Under the pieces are notes generated by a model that did not search any database, was not told the DNA's origin, and saw only the letters and a list, made by a program, of their open reading frames with translations. A stretch of DNA of 64,000 nt from Moringa oleifera (lineage: Eukaryota; Streptophyta; Magnoliopsida; Brassicales; Moringaceae). The stretch covers positions 9,400,001 to 9,464,000 of the forward strand of contig JAJFZO010000094.1 in NCBI GenBank assembly GCA_021397835.1. The letters run 5' to 3'. Both the position numbers and the translations under genes were made by a program. Shown here piece by piece: positions 21,977 through 37,185 of the stretch. Within the stretch, counting starts at the first letter, position 1, and each line of letters starts with the position of its first letter.

Positions 21977-24500
21977 AGGATTGGCTTCCACCTGATACCC
22001 GTTATCAGTATAGTAACTATTCTCACTTAAGGATTTCAGGTTTAAATATTTTACTTTCCAAGCATGTCTGATAAGTCACCTGAGCAGATCTACCCTCAGG
22101 AGAGATCCAGAGATGTTTCTCAGAAGGGAACCATCCCCAAAATCAAATCAAAAGCAATTCCACAGGATGATGATCAAACTTTGAAGGATATGAAGGGGGG
22201 GCTGGGGAACGTTGTTGGTGACAAATCTAAGGGAGATAAATCTATGGAAAAAACTAGTGAGTCAGAAAGCATGGTTGAGAATGTTAAGGGAGAAGAAGAT
22301 TCAAGGGAGGAAAATGTGAAAGTTGTTGTCTGAGGTAGAAGAGGGTCAAAGCAGGTCAGATGAATGTTGTTGAAGAACAAGAAGCTGAAGAGAAAGAAAT
22401 GATGAAGATGAAAATGAAGAGATATAAGTACTCTAGAGCCAAAGAGGGGTACATGCGAGGAGATGATTGAGGCATAGTTGTCTTATCTATGCAAACTTTC
22501 ACCTTGGCTTCGGCCAAGAAATAGGCCTGCTTTTTGAATAATAGAACTTGAGGAGGATGACTGTAATAGGACCATTGGAGAAAAGGTTAAGGTCTACTGG
22601 TCAGGTTCACGAAAAAGGTTCACTAGACGCATTGAAGCTTTTGATGAAGAAAAAGGGTTGCATCATATTCAGTATGATGAAGCTGAGAAGAAATGGTTGG
22701 ATTTAGATAAGGAGCAGGTTGAAATCGAGGTAGCCTTCTGAAAATTTCAAATTGAAGACTGAATCATCTTCAAGAACAAAGCCAAGGAAGCTAGATGGCG
22801 GCAAGAGCAGTGTCGATGAGATGAAAAAAGAGTCAGATAAGGATGGTGGTAGTGAAAAAGAGACAAAAACTCATAAGCCAGAGAAGAGAAAGGCAGCAAA
22901 GGAAGCAGGCAGCAGGTTGAACTCAAAATCACAGAGAAGAGGTACTGAGGTTGAGAAGGCACAAGATTTAATCATGGAAGCGGGCCTCGAAGAGTGTCCT
23001 AAAGGAAATGATGGGGTAATATTTGATGAGGTCTCTGATGTAAAAGAGCCTATAAAGCTAATTCTGAAAAGGAGCATAAGAAACCTAAACCATAGCTACA
23101 AAAAGGCACCGAGACATTTGAAGCACTAGTTGCAGCAATGGAGTCCAAATCTTAGGTCAACAAGATAGGATCAGACAGCAGCACTCAGAAAAAGAGCCAA
23201 GATACGCTGGAAGGTGACTCAACTGTTGTACCTATTGTGCGATTTATGAAAATGTTTGTACATCCAATGAAAAAAAAAAAAAAACAGAAGAACTGCAGAA
23301 AGGAGGGGCTCTAAGTCAAAACATACCACATGACAAAGTCAAGGCGAACACAATGGATGTTGATAAGGAGATCATAGAATCTGAGCAAGTTAAATATCAG
23401 AAGGAGAGTAATAATCTTCAGGGCCTTGGAGAAAGTGTGCATGGAAGACATGGACTTTCAGATGAAGTTGGAGCTGTGATATCTTAGCCTAATGCTGAGA
23501 AAAGCAAAATCAGTTGTGAAGATGATACAGAAGATGAACTGGAAAAGCTGAGAACAATAGAGAAGAAAATGGCTTGGGGAGATGCTGTAACTGCCTAGAC
23601 ACTGAAAGCTCACAGCTACGAAGGTGATGTGCAGGGCTGTGCTGCATCAGTGGAAGTTTGTGATTCATGCAGAACAACTGAAAAGGTGAAGAGATAGATG
23701 AATTGGTTGTTGATCTGCAGCATACTTCACCAACTTAGGAGAAAGCCCTGATGTTCAGCAGGGGAGAGAATATGTTGAACATGAGAGGAACATATCAAGA
23801 GGAGCATGAAAGCTCAGTTTGCGATAAAGTACGTAAAAGCAAGGGAGGCAAGAAGCAAAGAAAATGTTGAAAGCTGACTGGAAATAGTAAGTGCATTTTA
23901 TAGTCAAAATATAGTGACTCTACTTCCTAGTGTATTCTTAGAATCTTTAAAATGAATGAAACATCCTATCATCTTGTTTTGCACAGGATGTTATATCTTT
24001 TACTATAGAGCAGAATATATCTCGTGATCTTCATCTGTCTGCTTTGTTGCATTTTCTTTTCTTTTTGACTAAACTATTTCTTTTGTTCATAATGTATGCA
24101 ACTGAAGCTCTATATACCCTTACAATGTCTCCTTTGCATGGTGCACCAGAACATGCTTCATTCAGTCTGCTTCATGCATTTCTGTTTGGTCATTCTAGAA
24201 ATAATTTATGCTAAATTGTTTTCAATTTTGTCACCAATTTAGTTACAACAAAAATGGTTTCCTTTGCAAATTTCTCTTTTGAAATAATAAATGTTTTATA
24301 TTCAGTTAACTTTATTGTCAGTGATTATGTGAATACAATTGATGTGTGTACAGAACTTCTCTTCATCTTGTATCTCCTTCTTTGTAGACATCTATATGCT
24401 CTTATTGATATTATTTTTGATGAAATAAATCCTGAAGTACTATTTCTTTGTCTATGACAATGTTGGAAACTTAAGATTGTAAAGAGAGGTTCATAACATT
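21977..24500 (+). repeat. Inverted segmental duplication, arm 2
   Basis: Plus-strand counterpart of 14,995-17,480 (minus). Homology starts around the splice acceptor at 21,979 (GGATTGGCTTCCACCTGA) and runs past the pseudogene into its 3' flank as far as about 24,490 (GTAAAGAGAGGTTC). Part of 24,200-24,350 aligns poorly, so an insertion or deletion occurred there. Confidence 0.85.
22064..23870 (+). pseudogene. Decayed paralogue of the Tudor-like gene
   Basis: ATG 22064 opens a frame of 89 codons (MSDKSPEQIYPQERSRDVSQ) that is clearly homologous to the gene at 17373. It then breaks at a TGA (22331-22333). Homology continues through many stops and shifts: the Tudor region at about 22,540-22,730 (with VKVYWSGSRKR-like sequence), the block at 22752-23129 (TESSSRTKPRKLDGGKSS) that is open for 125 codons, and the tail to about 23,860 (AAGGGAGGCAAGAAG). 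A run of 16 A near 23,269-23,284 interrupts the frame too. No full-length product is possible. A short N-terminal peptide could still be made if the promoter with the E2F site is active. Confidence 0.9.
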
Positions 24501-26218
24501 GTCTAATTGTGCTTCACCTCTTTCATTGCATCTGTGAATTTTCTTCCTAAGGGTTTATCATGTACTCATGGGAGATCAGATATGTCATTAAAAAATAATA
24601 ATAATAATAATAATAACAAAAGTTGATAGATACATACCTTCTTTATGAGATCTTAGAGCGAGGCCATCAACCATGTTTAATTTCTTGAAAGTTGAACTTG
24701 CTAAAGCAGAAACAGCAATCCATCTATCCATACATGCTTGTAGTGCAAGAACTTAATAAAAAAATTGTACATATGAACATATCAAAGGATTTTAGCTTCT
24801 TTATGTTTGAGAACTTTTCTTAATTACATGCAACAGCTATTGTTTGTGAAGATGCATAGAGTTTCATGTAGAAATAATCAGTAGCTGATTTGTAAAAGAT
24901 ACTAATATCAAGTCTTTGATGTAAATTTCATAGATCAATTCAAAATCTAATTCAGATTTGAAAATTTTAGTAGATTGGTCACCAATAAACAAAAAAAAGA
25001 AAAAAAAAAACCAAAATCATTGTAGTCAATGAGTTCTTAATGATATACAAACATCCCAGATCAGAATGTTATCTCTTCTAGCAAAAACTGGTTGCTAAAA
25101 CTGTACTTTAGTGTTATAATGGAGAGACTCAGAAACAAGTGATTATTTTCATTCAGTGATACAGTCCAGAGACCGGAACTAAGATCTTAAAGATTGAAAT
25201 ATTTTTCCTTCTATGGAAAGCTGAAACATTGTACCAATCAAAAAGTTAAAACAAATAACAATAGTATTAGTTGCCTATGTACATGAACCGTGAATGCAGT
25301 CAGCTGATAAATTGTAATGGTAACAAAAGTGGCAAATGAAATCAATATTACGAATACAGAGGAGTCGAAAATAATAAACAACAGTTAGAACATGGTGCTA
25401 GCAAAAATTAGAATTAATATATACTTGTTCACATAGTAAATCTATAAGGAAAATTAATTATATTGGATAAATAAGATGAAATTGCCCTCTTAGAATAAAG
25501 AACTTGTATGTACCTTAAAATAATTTTTTATTTTAAATATGCAAATGAGTAAACAGAAATAAATAATACTCACCCAAATGAACAATTGATTAATAGATAA
25601 TATGGCATTCAGAAGTTAAATTATGAAAATCAGAGGTTAAAGAGAAATAGATAAAAATTGGTAAACTTACTTGATTCCATGTTTTACGTTGTCCTACCTA
25701 CAAAGAAAAGTTAAAGCCTCTGATCTTTGTAGAATACTCCATAAGATCTAGCCCTTTTGCACCCCCCTGCCAGTTCCAAAAGGAAGTAGGAAGGAATAAT
25801 TAATAAAATTATCTAACAATTCAAATGCAGAAGCTTATATGGATTACAGATCAATGGCTGTAGAAGTATAAACATGATGAATCCTTGCAAAAGAAAGAAA
25901 AGAACAAACAAGCACAAATGGATCTGATTAAATCTCAAAAAAAATCTATTGGAAGAATGACATAATCCGAAGAAAAAAGATATGAAAATACCTTCGCATA
26001 AATCATAAATCGAAACTGAAAAGCAATCAAACAACTTAAATATAAAGATTTATGCTAAAAGATAGATTAGGCACTCAAAACAGCAGGAGGAATGCTTGAA
26101 AGTACTCATCCTACAGTGGGTGGGTTTGGTGAGGGGAGAGGAGGGTGGCTGGTGGGGGTCGAGTTGGGGCGGCGGTGAGGAATGCAAGTCTTATATTGAC
26201 TTGTGACTTGTCCTTAAT
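24501..26218. other. Intergenic DNA, AT-rich, no gene seen
   Basis: Non-coding on both strands as far as I can see. It holds a (TAA)n microsatellite at 24,593-24,616. A G-rich patch at 26,116-26,175 precedes the 32-bp minisatellite. Confidence 0.5.
24593..24616. repeat. (TAA)n microsatellite
   Basis: About eight uninterrupted ATA/TAA units following an A run. Simple sequence repeat. Confidence 0.9.
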
Positions 26219-26399
26219 ATGAACTAGTGAGATGTTACCACGTCAAACATGTGAACAGATGAGACATTACCGTGTCAAACATGTGAACCAGTGAGACGTT
26301 ACCGTGTCAAACGTGTGAACAAGTGAGACGTTACCATGCCAAACGTGTGAACAAGTGAGACTTTACTGTGCCAAGCATGTGAACAAGTGAATTGTCACC
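26219..26399. repeat. 32-bp minisatellite, five units plus a partial sixth
   Basis: Five contiguous units of exactly 32 bases start at 26219, 26251, 26283, 26315 and 26347, with a truncated sixth from 26379. The consensus is GTGAACAAGTGAGACG followed by TTACCGTGTCAAACGT. Units differ by 2-7 substitutions and no indels. There are no unique spacers, so this is a tandem repeat and not a CRISPR-like array. Confidence 0.93.
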
Positions 26400-29330
26400 T
26401 AGCTAAGTTTGCTAGGTGAGCATAGAATTTCCTTTTTGGATGGTATTTTCAAGGTTTCTTAATTTGGCTCTGCATTAAAAGGACATGGTGAAATGCATCA
26501 TACATTTAGTGAATAAGCAAAGCTGTATTTTACATGTTTGTTTGTTTATTTCCCGGAAATTTTTGAACAAGGGATTATAGTCCCATCCAAAGGGGACTTA
26601 GCCCCACGGAAAGGCAGGATATGCTACTCTTCCACATTAGGAGGGGCTGATGGTCAGTTGGGCTGCACGCCTGGTTAGCTCTGTATCACATATTAAGTTG
26701 TTAAATAGTGTTTCCATGCATTAAGAATTGCTTGTCACATTTTATCCTTCTACCCTGGAGGCAGAATCTTTTAGACTCTTATTTGTGTTAATATTAGAAA
26801 GAATGTCAACGTGCATCATATGTCAAGTTCATTGGTAAAATTGCAGTTTTGCACATCACGTGCTAAACTCAGTTGCCAAATACAAGTGTTACACATAAGA
26901 CTTCTCTCACTGGCTACAGCAAGGTAAATGTAAGACTGCTTATATTTTCATAGGGCACGACCTTGTCTTAAAATTTGGCTGACAATTGAATTGTCCTTTC
27001 TTTGAATAAGCTTTTGTGTTTTTCAGCTTATTGCTACGATGTCAAGGAGAGGTGATAGACATCAAGAACTAAGCTCTGTGGTGGAAATGCACAGTTATAC
27101 ATTGTTCATGACTAGCAAAACTTGCTAGCTCACTTATTTCCTTACTATATTCGTGTCATATCTTAATTCCCAACTGTGTAAAAACTTGCTTCATTTGGGC
27201 AAACTTTTCAAGGTTTCTCAATGTGCTTCTTATTTGTATCAGAGAAGAATAGTGGCATGCTTTGTGCACGTGAACTTCAGTCATAAGTGTAGTGCAATAT
27301 ACGTCATAAGTTCACTAGTGAAGTAAGAGTGCTATGCATCAGGATTACTATCATTTTATTAGAGGATACAACCGATATACTCGGCTAGGCTACTTTATCT
27401 TTTGCTAGAACTAGAGGCGTCATATTTTAACTTTTGGCTTGTGTTGTATCCCTCTATTTTGGACGTTTCTTAGTTATTCACTGTGAAAAGGAGTAGTGAA
27501 GTGGAGTACTGTAGGTAACATCATATATTTAAGCCAAATAACCGCCTTTTGCAACTAATGTATTGTGGGTAGACTGCCTTATCATGATATGATTGGACTG
27601 CTTTTGCAGTTCTTTTCAATACTAAGTGGTACTTTTCTGGTGAGTGTAACAGTCCAGATTCAAGCCCTAGGAGTTGCCACTTTATGCCCCCCAAAAAAAA
27701 AAAAAAAGGCTAAAGAGTAGGACCATATCCCAACCATTCCTTTCAGAACCTTGCTACGGAATGATAAATAAATATGAAGTTGTCCTTCTTATGTGATTTT
27801 GATTTCTCTGTGTTGTCTATTTATTTGAAAATGTGGTGCTTCACATTGACTGCTAAGACCCCTAGAGAACTAGTAGATCATGTTTTTACATAATTGAATC
27901 AGATAACGAATAAAGTTGCTTGCTAACTGCCTCTTTTGTAGTGGACCAAAGTCTTACACATCTTAGATTTGAGTTGAATATTAAGTTGTTCTTCCTAAAA
28001 GGAATCTTCAATGTTTATGAATTGTCTCCACGATGAGCAAGAATATTAATTAATAATTTAATATCATGTGTTTATTGCTCATTTCAGAAAACAACAATAG
28101 TATGTATCTTATGCACTGCATTTACTGGTGAAGTTCCTTCAAAGTTGTATACAACTAACCTGCTTTATTAGGCTGGCTTCTCCTTCCCTTCTCTCTCTCC
28201 CTGTCAAAGTATGGTTAGGCTCTTATGTCCTAAATTCTAGGTTATTAGGTTCACTTTACGGGTAAAAGTTTCAAGGCTTCCTGATTTGTTTCACTGTTAA
28301 AAGATTGGCAAACCCGTTGCCTACATCAAGCTCTTTAGCGAAACTCTGGTACTATATATCATGCCCATAGTCCTGAAAAAAGTAGTGACATTTCATTTAC
28401 ATAAATTCAACAAATATATGATATACTAAAGCTGGTCAAATCTTAGTTTTGATTAGATATTAAGCTATGCATTGTGTCTTCATTTGTTTCCCGTTTAGAA
28501 ATTGACCTGATACATATAATGTACTATGCTCCCTGGTAATATAGCAATTCGCGGCTGCCTTGTCTTTCCTTATAGGAAAACTCTTACTGCATCTTAAATT
28601 TGGTTGAGTGATAAATCACCATTAATAAGCCAGGTTAAGGTAATTCCTTTAATCACTTCTTAAACTGTGTCCAATACTTTTATCTCATTTCTTAAAAATC
28701 TCTGAGGCTTGTCTGTTACATGTATTGGTAAAGAGCAGTGAAACATGTCATGCACTGATATCACTAATGAATAGTGCTTTACATGCTGTAATAATTGTGT
28801 TATGAACTGTTAATCTTCTGTTAATATTATACACAGTTCTCCCAGAATGATAATTTTTTTAGCACATCTGAGTTTTTTTTTTTTTGAGTAGAAACAAAAT
28901 AGAATATATTAATCACAGCACCAAAGGGGTGCAACCCATTTACAGGTGTGGTTAGTGAGACTTAATTACAAGGAGCTCTACAATATCCAAAAGATCCTCC
29001 TCATTTACGCACATCTGAGATTTTGTCATGTCATTGATATTGAAAAATAAATAAATAAATATAAATATATATAAAGTTGCTCTTTCTGGATGAAAATCTT
29101 GAGGTTTCTTAATTCTTCTCTAAATTAGAAAAGAGCTGGGTTCATTGGTGAGGCAGCTTTGCTACACGTTATTACTCCTTTTAGCCTAGTTGCACTTGTG
29201 TGTTGACAGAAGTATCTAAATACCTAAGTAAGTTCCTATTCAAAGCAATGTGAATGTTGCAAGATTGCTATTATGAGTTGACAGTAGACTTGGTTGGCAA
29301 AAGACTATTTTATAGACACAGACAGAATGG
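26400..29330. repeat. Strongly diverged tandem array of ~250-550-base units
   Basis: A recurring order of motifs is seen about seven times. First comes (A/G)AGG(T/C)TTCTTAATTTG-like sequence (near 26451, 27210, 27463, 28000, 28272, 28703 and 29101). Then comes an A-rich 'TTAAAAGAGTGGTGAA' piece, a 'GCATCATA..TTCACTGGTGAA..' piece and finally 'CATCTTAAATTTGGTTGA' (for example near 26972, 27961, 28442 and 28591). Divergence is high and unit lengths vary. No ORF is conserved between units. Confidence 0.5.
28873..29008 (-). mobile_element. Truncated LINE-like 3' end with target-site duplications
   Basis: On the minus strand the element ends in a poly(A) tail (the T run at 28873-28885). Before the tail it has GGGTTGCACCCCTTTGGTG followed by TATATTCTATTTTG, which resembles 3' ends of plant non-LTR retrotransposons. 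It is flanked by the same 11 bases, GCACATCTGAG, at 28862-28872 and 29009-29019. With only 136 bases it is a heavily 5'-truncated copy or a related SINE. No coding capacity remains. Confidence 0.8.
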
Positions 29331-30939
29331 TCTAAGACAAGCATGATAGTTTTTTTAATTCTACTCGAAAAAAACTTAAGTGGTATTTGATGTAATGAAA
29401 GTAAATGCTTTTCATCCGTAGATAATATAGAATTGGAATGGTTATTAATTATAAAGTTCTGGTGGTTGATTCTGATAAAAAACCAAAAAATCTGCTGGTT
29501 GATTTGCTGCTTTTTATGGGGGATGTTGATATGTTTTTCTATTAAGATGAGTATGGTAGAAGATCATTTGTGAAGCTGCCCTATAGTTGAATGCATGTTC
29601 ACCATTGTTTTGTATCTTTTTCTTCCACATGCTGCAGGAGATAGTGAAAGAAAGACACTACAAGCATTATAGTTTCCAAGGTTGATTTTGTGTTCTGCTG
29701 AGGTAATTCTCAAAGTTGTAAGAGAATCTTTGAAATTCCTGTGCAGACACTTGGCTTCTATCTTCTTACAAACTAATTTGCTAAGCTGCAAGAAAATTTC
29801 TGAAATTTCAAGCCAAAAGTGGAAGTTACAGAAGTCTGAACTTTCATTTTGGTGGCAAAGGAAAGTAAAACCATCGCAAAGTTGTACGGGATGCCTGTGG
29901 TATCAAAGGGCAAGTGATCTTCACCTTCAAATTCATCAGTACCAAATATGTAGCAAATCAATAGAGATGGTAAGAGACTTTGATCCTAAAATACAATAGT
30001 ATCATTATGGTACAAATGGGGAATATTATGCTGTGCATAAGGTCACAAATTGCAGAATTAACAGATTGAACCTCAATATTAAAATTTTCCCCAAAAGAAA
30101 GACTAGGATAAAATTCATACCAGGGAAAAGTGTTAGTCTAGATTTCAACAAAGGTGGAGATAAAAGCTGCATGACAGTGCTGAGCAACACAAGCATCCCA
30201 TACAAAAGAGGGAACCCCATAAAGGGCTGTGCTGAGGAATTCAGGGATAAGAAGTTGCTCTTTCATGTTCTGATATTGTAACATCCAGGACAGATCACCA
30301 CAGCACTTTCAGCTGAACAATACTGAGTTGCACAGGTTTATCACAACATAATCTCTGACCATTGTCTGCTTAATCTGGATACTAAACCATAATATGTTCT
30401 AAATGGTCCTGCTAAAAGTTTGGGAAATTTTCTGCTATTTATATAATAATAAAGGTAATCAATAAAGCAGATGAAGCTTAACTTGTGATGAAAACAGAAG
30501 TTTTGACTCCATCCAGGAAGCGATAGCCAGCACAATAAAAGCTAAATAAAGTTAACCTAACAGCAGCAAGACATTGATTCTCTCACCAAAACACTGAAAC
30601 AATTGAATGGCTGGACACATACATCTCTCTTGAAAGACCTGAGAACCTAATTGATATATTTACAACCATATCTTTTCATCTTGCTCTTCTATTGCGAATA
30701 CCTTTTAACAAACTACTTCTGAACATAGGTATTCAAGATACTAAGATGACAGACCTAACCCTATCTAGCCCCAAGGTTCCATAAGGAAATAAAGTTAGGA
30801 AACATTAACAAATTCATTAATGAAACAAAAACGAAAGGATTTGTTTCCTTCCTTCCTCATTCCACCTTACTCAACAATATTAGTAATGGTTTCGTCTTCT
30901 TCTTTTTTTTCTTTTTTTTTCAGATTCATTCAACTTCTC
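29331..30939. other. Intergenic DNA with a possible gene relic
   Basis: Two adjacent open frames on the plus strand, 29682-29999 (105 codons) and 30033-30281 (82 codons, GTG start), lie in the same region of balanced base composition. The second is extendable upstream only to a TAG at 29997-29999. I recognise no family in either and neither has a convincing ATG start. They could be pieces of an old gene or chance frames. The rest up to the kinase gene shows nothing. Confidence 0.35.
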
Positions 30940-34571
<3,632 letters not shown>

Positions 34572-37185
34572 AATCAATGCCTCAGATCCTCAAAATTGCA
34601 AACTTTCCTGAGATGCCAAGAATATTACAAAAGCAACCTGCAGATAGCAATCATATAATTCATATGCCAAAACAAACAATTAAGCTCCAAATGACGAACT
34701 ATTTCGCCAAAACAAAATTCCCAAGGAATTCAGAGGACTCGGAAATATGAGAAGCAATTTGCAAATACAATCAATATAACTAGGTTCTTAAGGAACCCAG
34801 AAAGCAAAATAAAGAAAGAACAGAAGTTTTTCTCAATGGACTAACCAACAAACGCACCGCGGATTTACCAACCAGAAAATACAAATGAAAGAGAAAAGGA
34901 AGCAAAGAAAAATCCTCGAAAAAAATATAAAAAAGAAAGACTTTCTTTTTCAACTGAAGAATGTTCAAAAGGGAAAAGGAAAACCAAAAGGAGCTTAAAA
35001 TACTGAAATGCAACAAAAGAAAATACGAACCTCGTTTCCTATAAATTCCGGGAAACTAAGGAGCCAATATGAGGAAAACCAGATGGGCTTCAGAGATAAG
35101 GAGCTCGCAAATGAATGTGAACGGAAGAAGTGAATGGGGTTTCCAACGCAGAGGGAGATATAATGAGAGAATGCGAAAGGATGAATTCAATGTGTGAAAG
35201 TGCAAAGGATAAAGGATAATATGAGAGCGAGAGAGGGAGTCAAGGCTTCTCTTTTTGCAGAGACTTTCTCTCCCTGAATCCTCTCTCTCTTCTTCCCTTT
35301 CTCTCCAAGAAAAATTACTTAAATTCCTTTACCCTTTTTTCCCTACAATTCAACGATGGAAGGAGAAAGAAGCAAGAGCCCTCTCTCCTTCTCTTTGTTT
35401 CTCAATCTTGTCCTAATCTATTCTCAAATATCGAAAAACACCCCCAGGATCTTCCCAGAAATACCCAAAAAGAAAATAAATGAATAAGAACACAACGGAT
35501 TTTATATTACGGCCTTTTGATCTTCTTTACAACTCTCCAGACAAGTTTTTATATTTTTCCGTAGATCCGGAAATACCACGTCAACTTTAACCAGGCAAAA
35601 ACACTGCAGCAGGCCTTTCTTCTTTAAATTTATACTATAGGTAGCTTTTGACAGTTGTCTTACATGACGGTCTTGTTGGTCCTAATTTTATATAGTTCTT
35701 TATATTGTTAAAAACATATATGTTATGTTTTTCCATAAAGAAGTATCATTAATTTCCCACTTAAATCATAATCAATTTTAATACAGAACTAGCAGTAAAA
35801 TACTTACATAAAAATATTAGGTAAAGGCTTGAAGCTATAAGGCATAGTCTACACCAACCCAATTGAAAATGTGTTGTCTAATTAAAGAGATATTTATTGT
35901 TTTAACACATAAAATATAAATGTAAAGTTTCTCATGTTGGAAAACCAAAGTCCTAATATTTTGGGTGGTCAAAAGTTGGTCAAAATTGGCACCTTTTCAT
36001 CTGGGTCTTTTTGAGTTTGTCTAAGTTGGGGTTCCAACCTTTAATTCAAGGGTTTTACTTTATCTGGTATTTCTAAAGCTTCGATTTTTCTTTTGCCATC
36101 TTGAATTATAATTAATCTTTATGCATTGGGTATTAATTCATGGCTTTTTAGCAGACTGTTCGTTTACTAAGAGTTGAGATCATTTACCCTTTCTTGATTC
36201 GACCTTGTATTCAAGTGCCAAGTATTTGGACCGACTTTAACGTTTTGCAACCAACCATTTTCACATTTAATATCAAATTGTTTGCTGATGCCAATTGACT
36301 TTTATAATCTCTATGGGTTGTCATTTTTGACAGTCAGGATAGTTTTCTTAAATCCAGACAGGACATTTATACTAAAGGAATATGCTCTGTTACTGCTCAA
36401 CTGTCTCCACTTTCATTTATGGCAACCGGAAAACCAGGATCCAGGAAGAATAATATCATCTTATACTCTTTGTGTGCACTAACATGAAGGTTCTTCAGCA
36501 ACCAGCAATGTCAGAACCTCATATGTTCATATTAATGCATCCCCAGGCGCTTGTTTTCTCACAGAAAAGTCGGGGATTCGAATATTGGGTATAATCTTGT
36601 TTTATTAAAGAGAAAAACTTATGTGGACACCATTCACATAATCTCCACTAAATAGATATCTGGACTCACATAATCCACAGACATCGCATTCACTTTGTGA
36701 ATTATCAAGGGATGAGCAATCACATTCACTGTTTCATAGATGAAGATGTTCAGGTTCAAGATGGGCACCAGACTTCTTGTGGGGTAAGCTAAAGGCTTTC
36801 ATCATAACTAGGTAACTTATCCATTCATAACAAAAGAGAAATCAGCCACAAAAGACCCGTGCTCTGTTGCTTATCCTGTGAAGAAAGCATACCTGTCATG
36901 ATTCTACTTTTATATATTTCTACAGATGAATCAACAATCAATATATTGCAGAGAAACCTTCCAAGTAAAGCAAATAAATTCAGCAAAGATGTCAAATGGA
37001 AACGAACCTGCTATAGAAGGGAATTGCTTTTAAGATATATAGTGTTTCAGCACTTTCTACTTTATACTAATTTCAGTGACAGGGTGATCAACCCTATGGG
37101 GGGTAGGCCTTGACTTAGCATTACAATTAATTAACATTTCGAATCAAAAATTGCTTAATCTTAAGCTTGCCTAGTCACCACAACT
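34572..37185. other. CPK 5' region and intergenic spacer
   Basis: Up to about 35,310 this holds the probable split 5' UTR and promoter of the CPK gene, ending in a CT-rich stretch (35,270-35,310). The remainder to 37,185 shows no gene or clear element. Confidence 0.45.

Noticed and set aside
26219..26399. CRISPR-like regular array
   Set aside because: Units are contiguous with no unique spacers, and the context is a plant nuclear genome.
27640..27710. SINE ending in the A run at about 27,692-27,707
   Set aside because: A weak B-box-like GATTCAAGCCC is present, but no target-site duplication was found around it.
36565..36590. GGGATTCGAATATTGGGT as a tRNA B-box
   Set aside because: No A-box at the right distance and no pairing acceptor arms.
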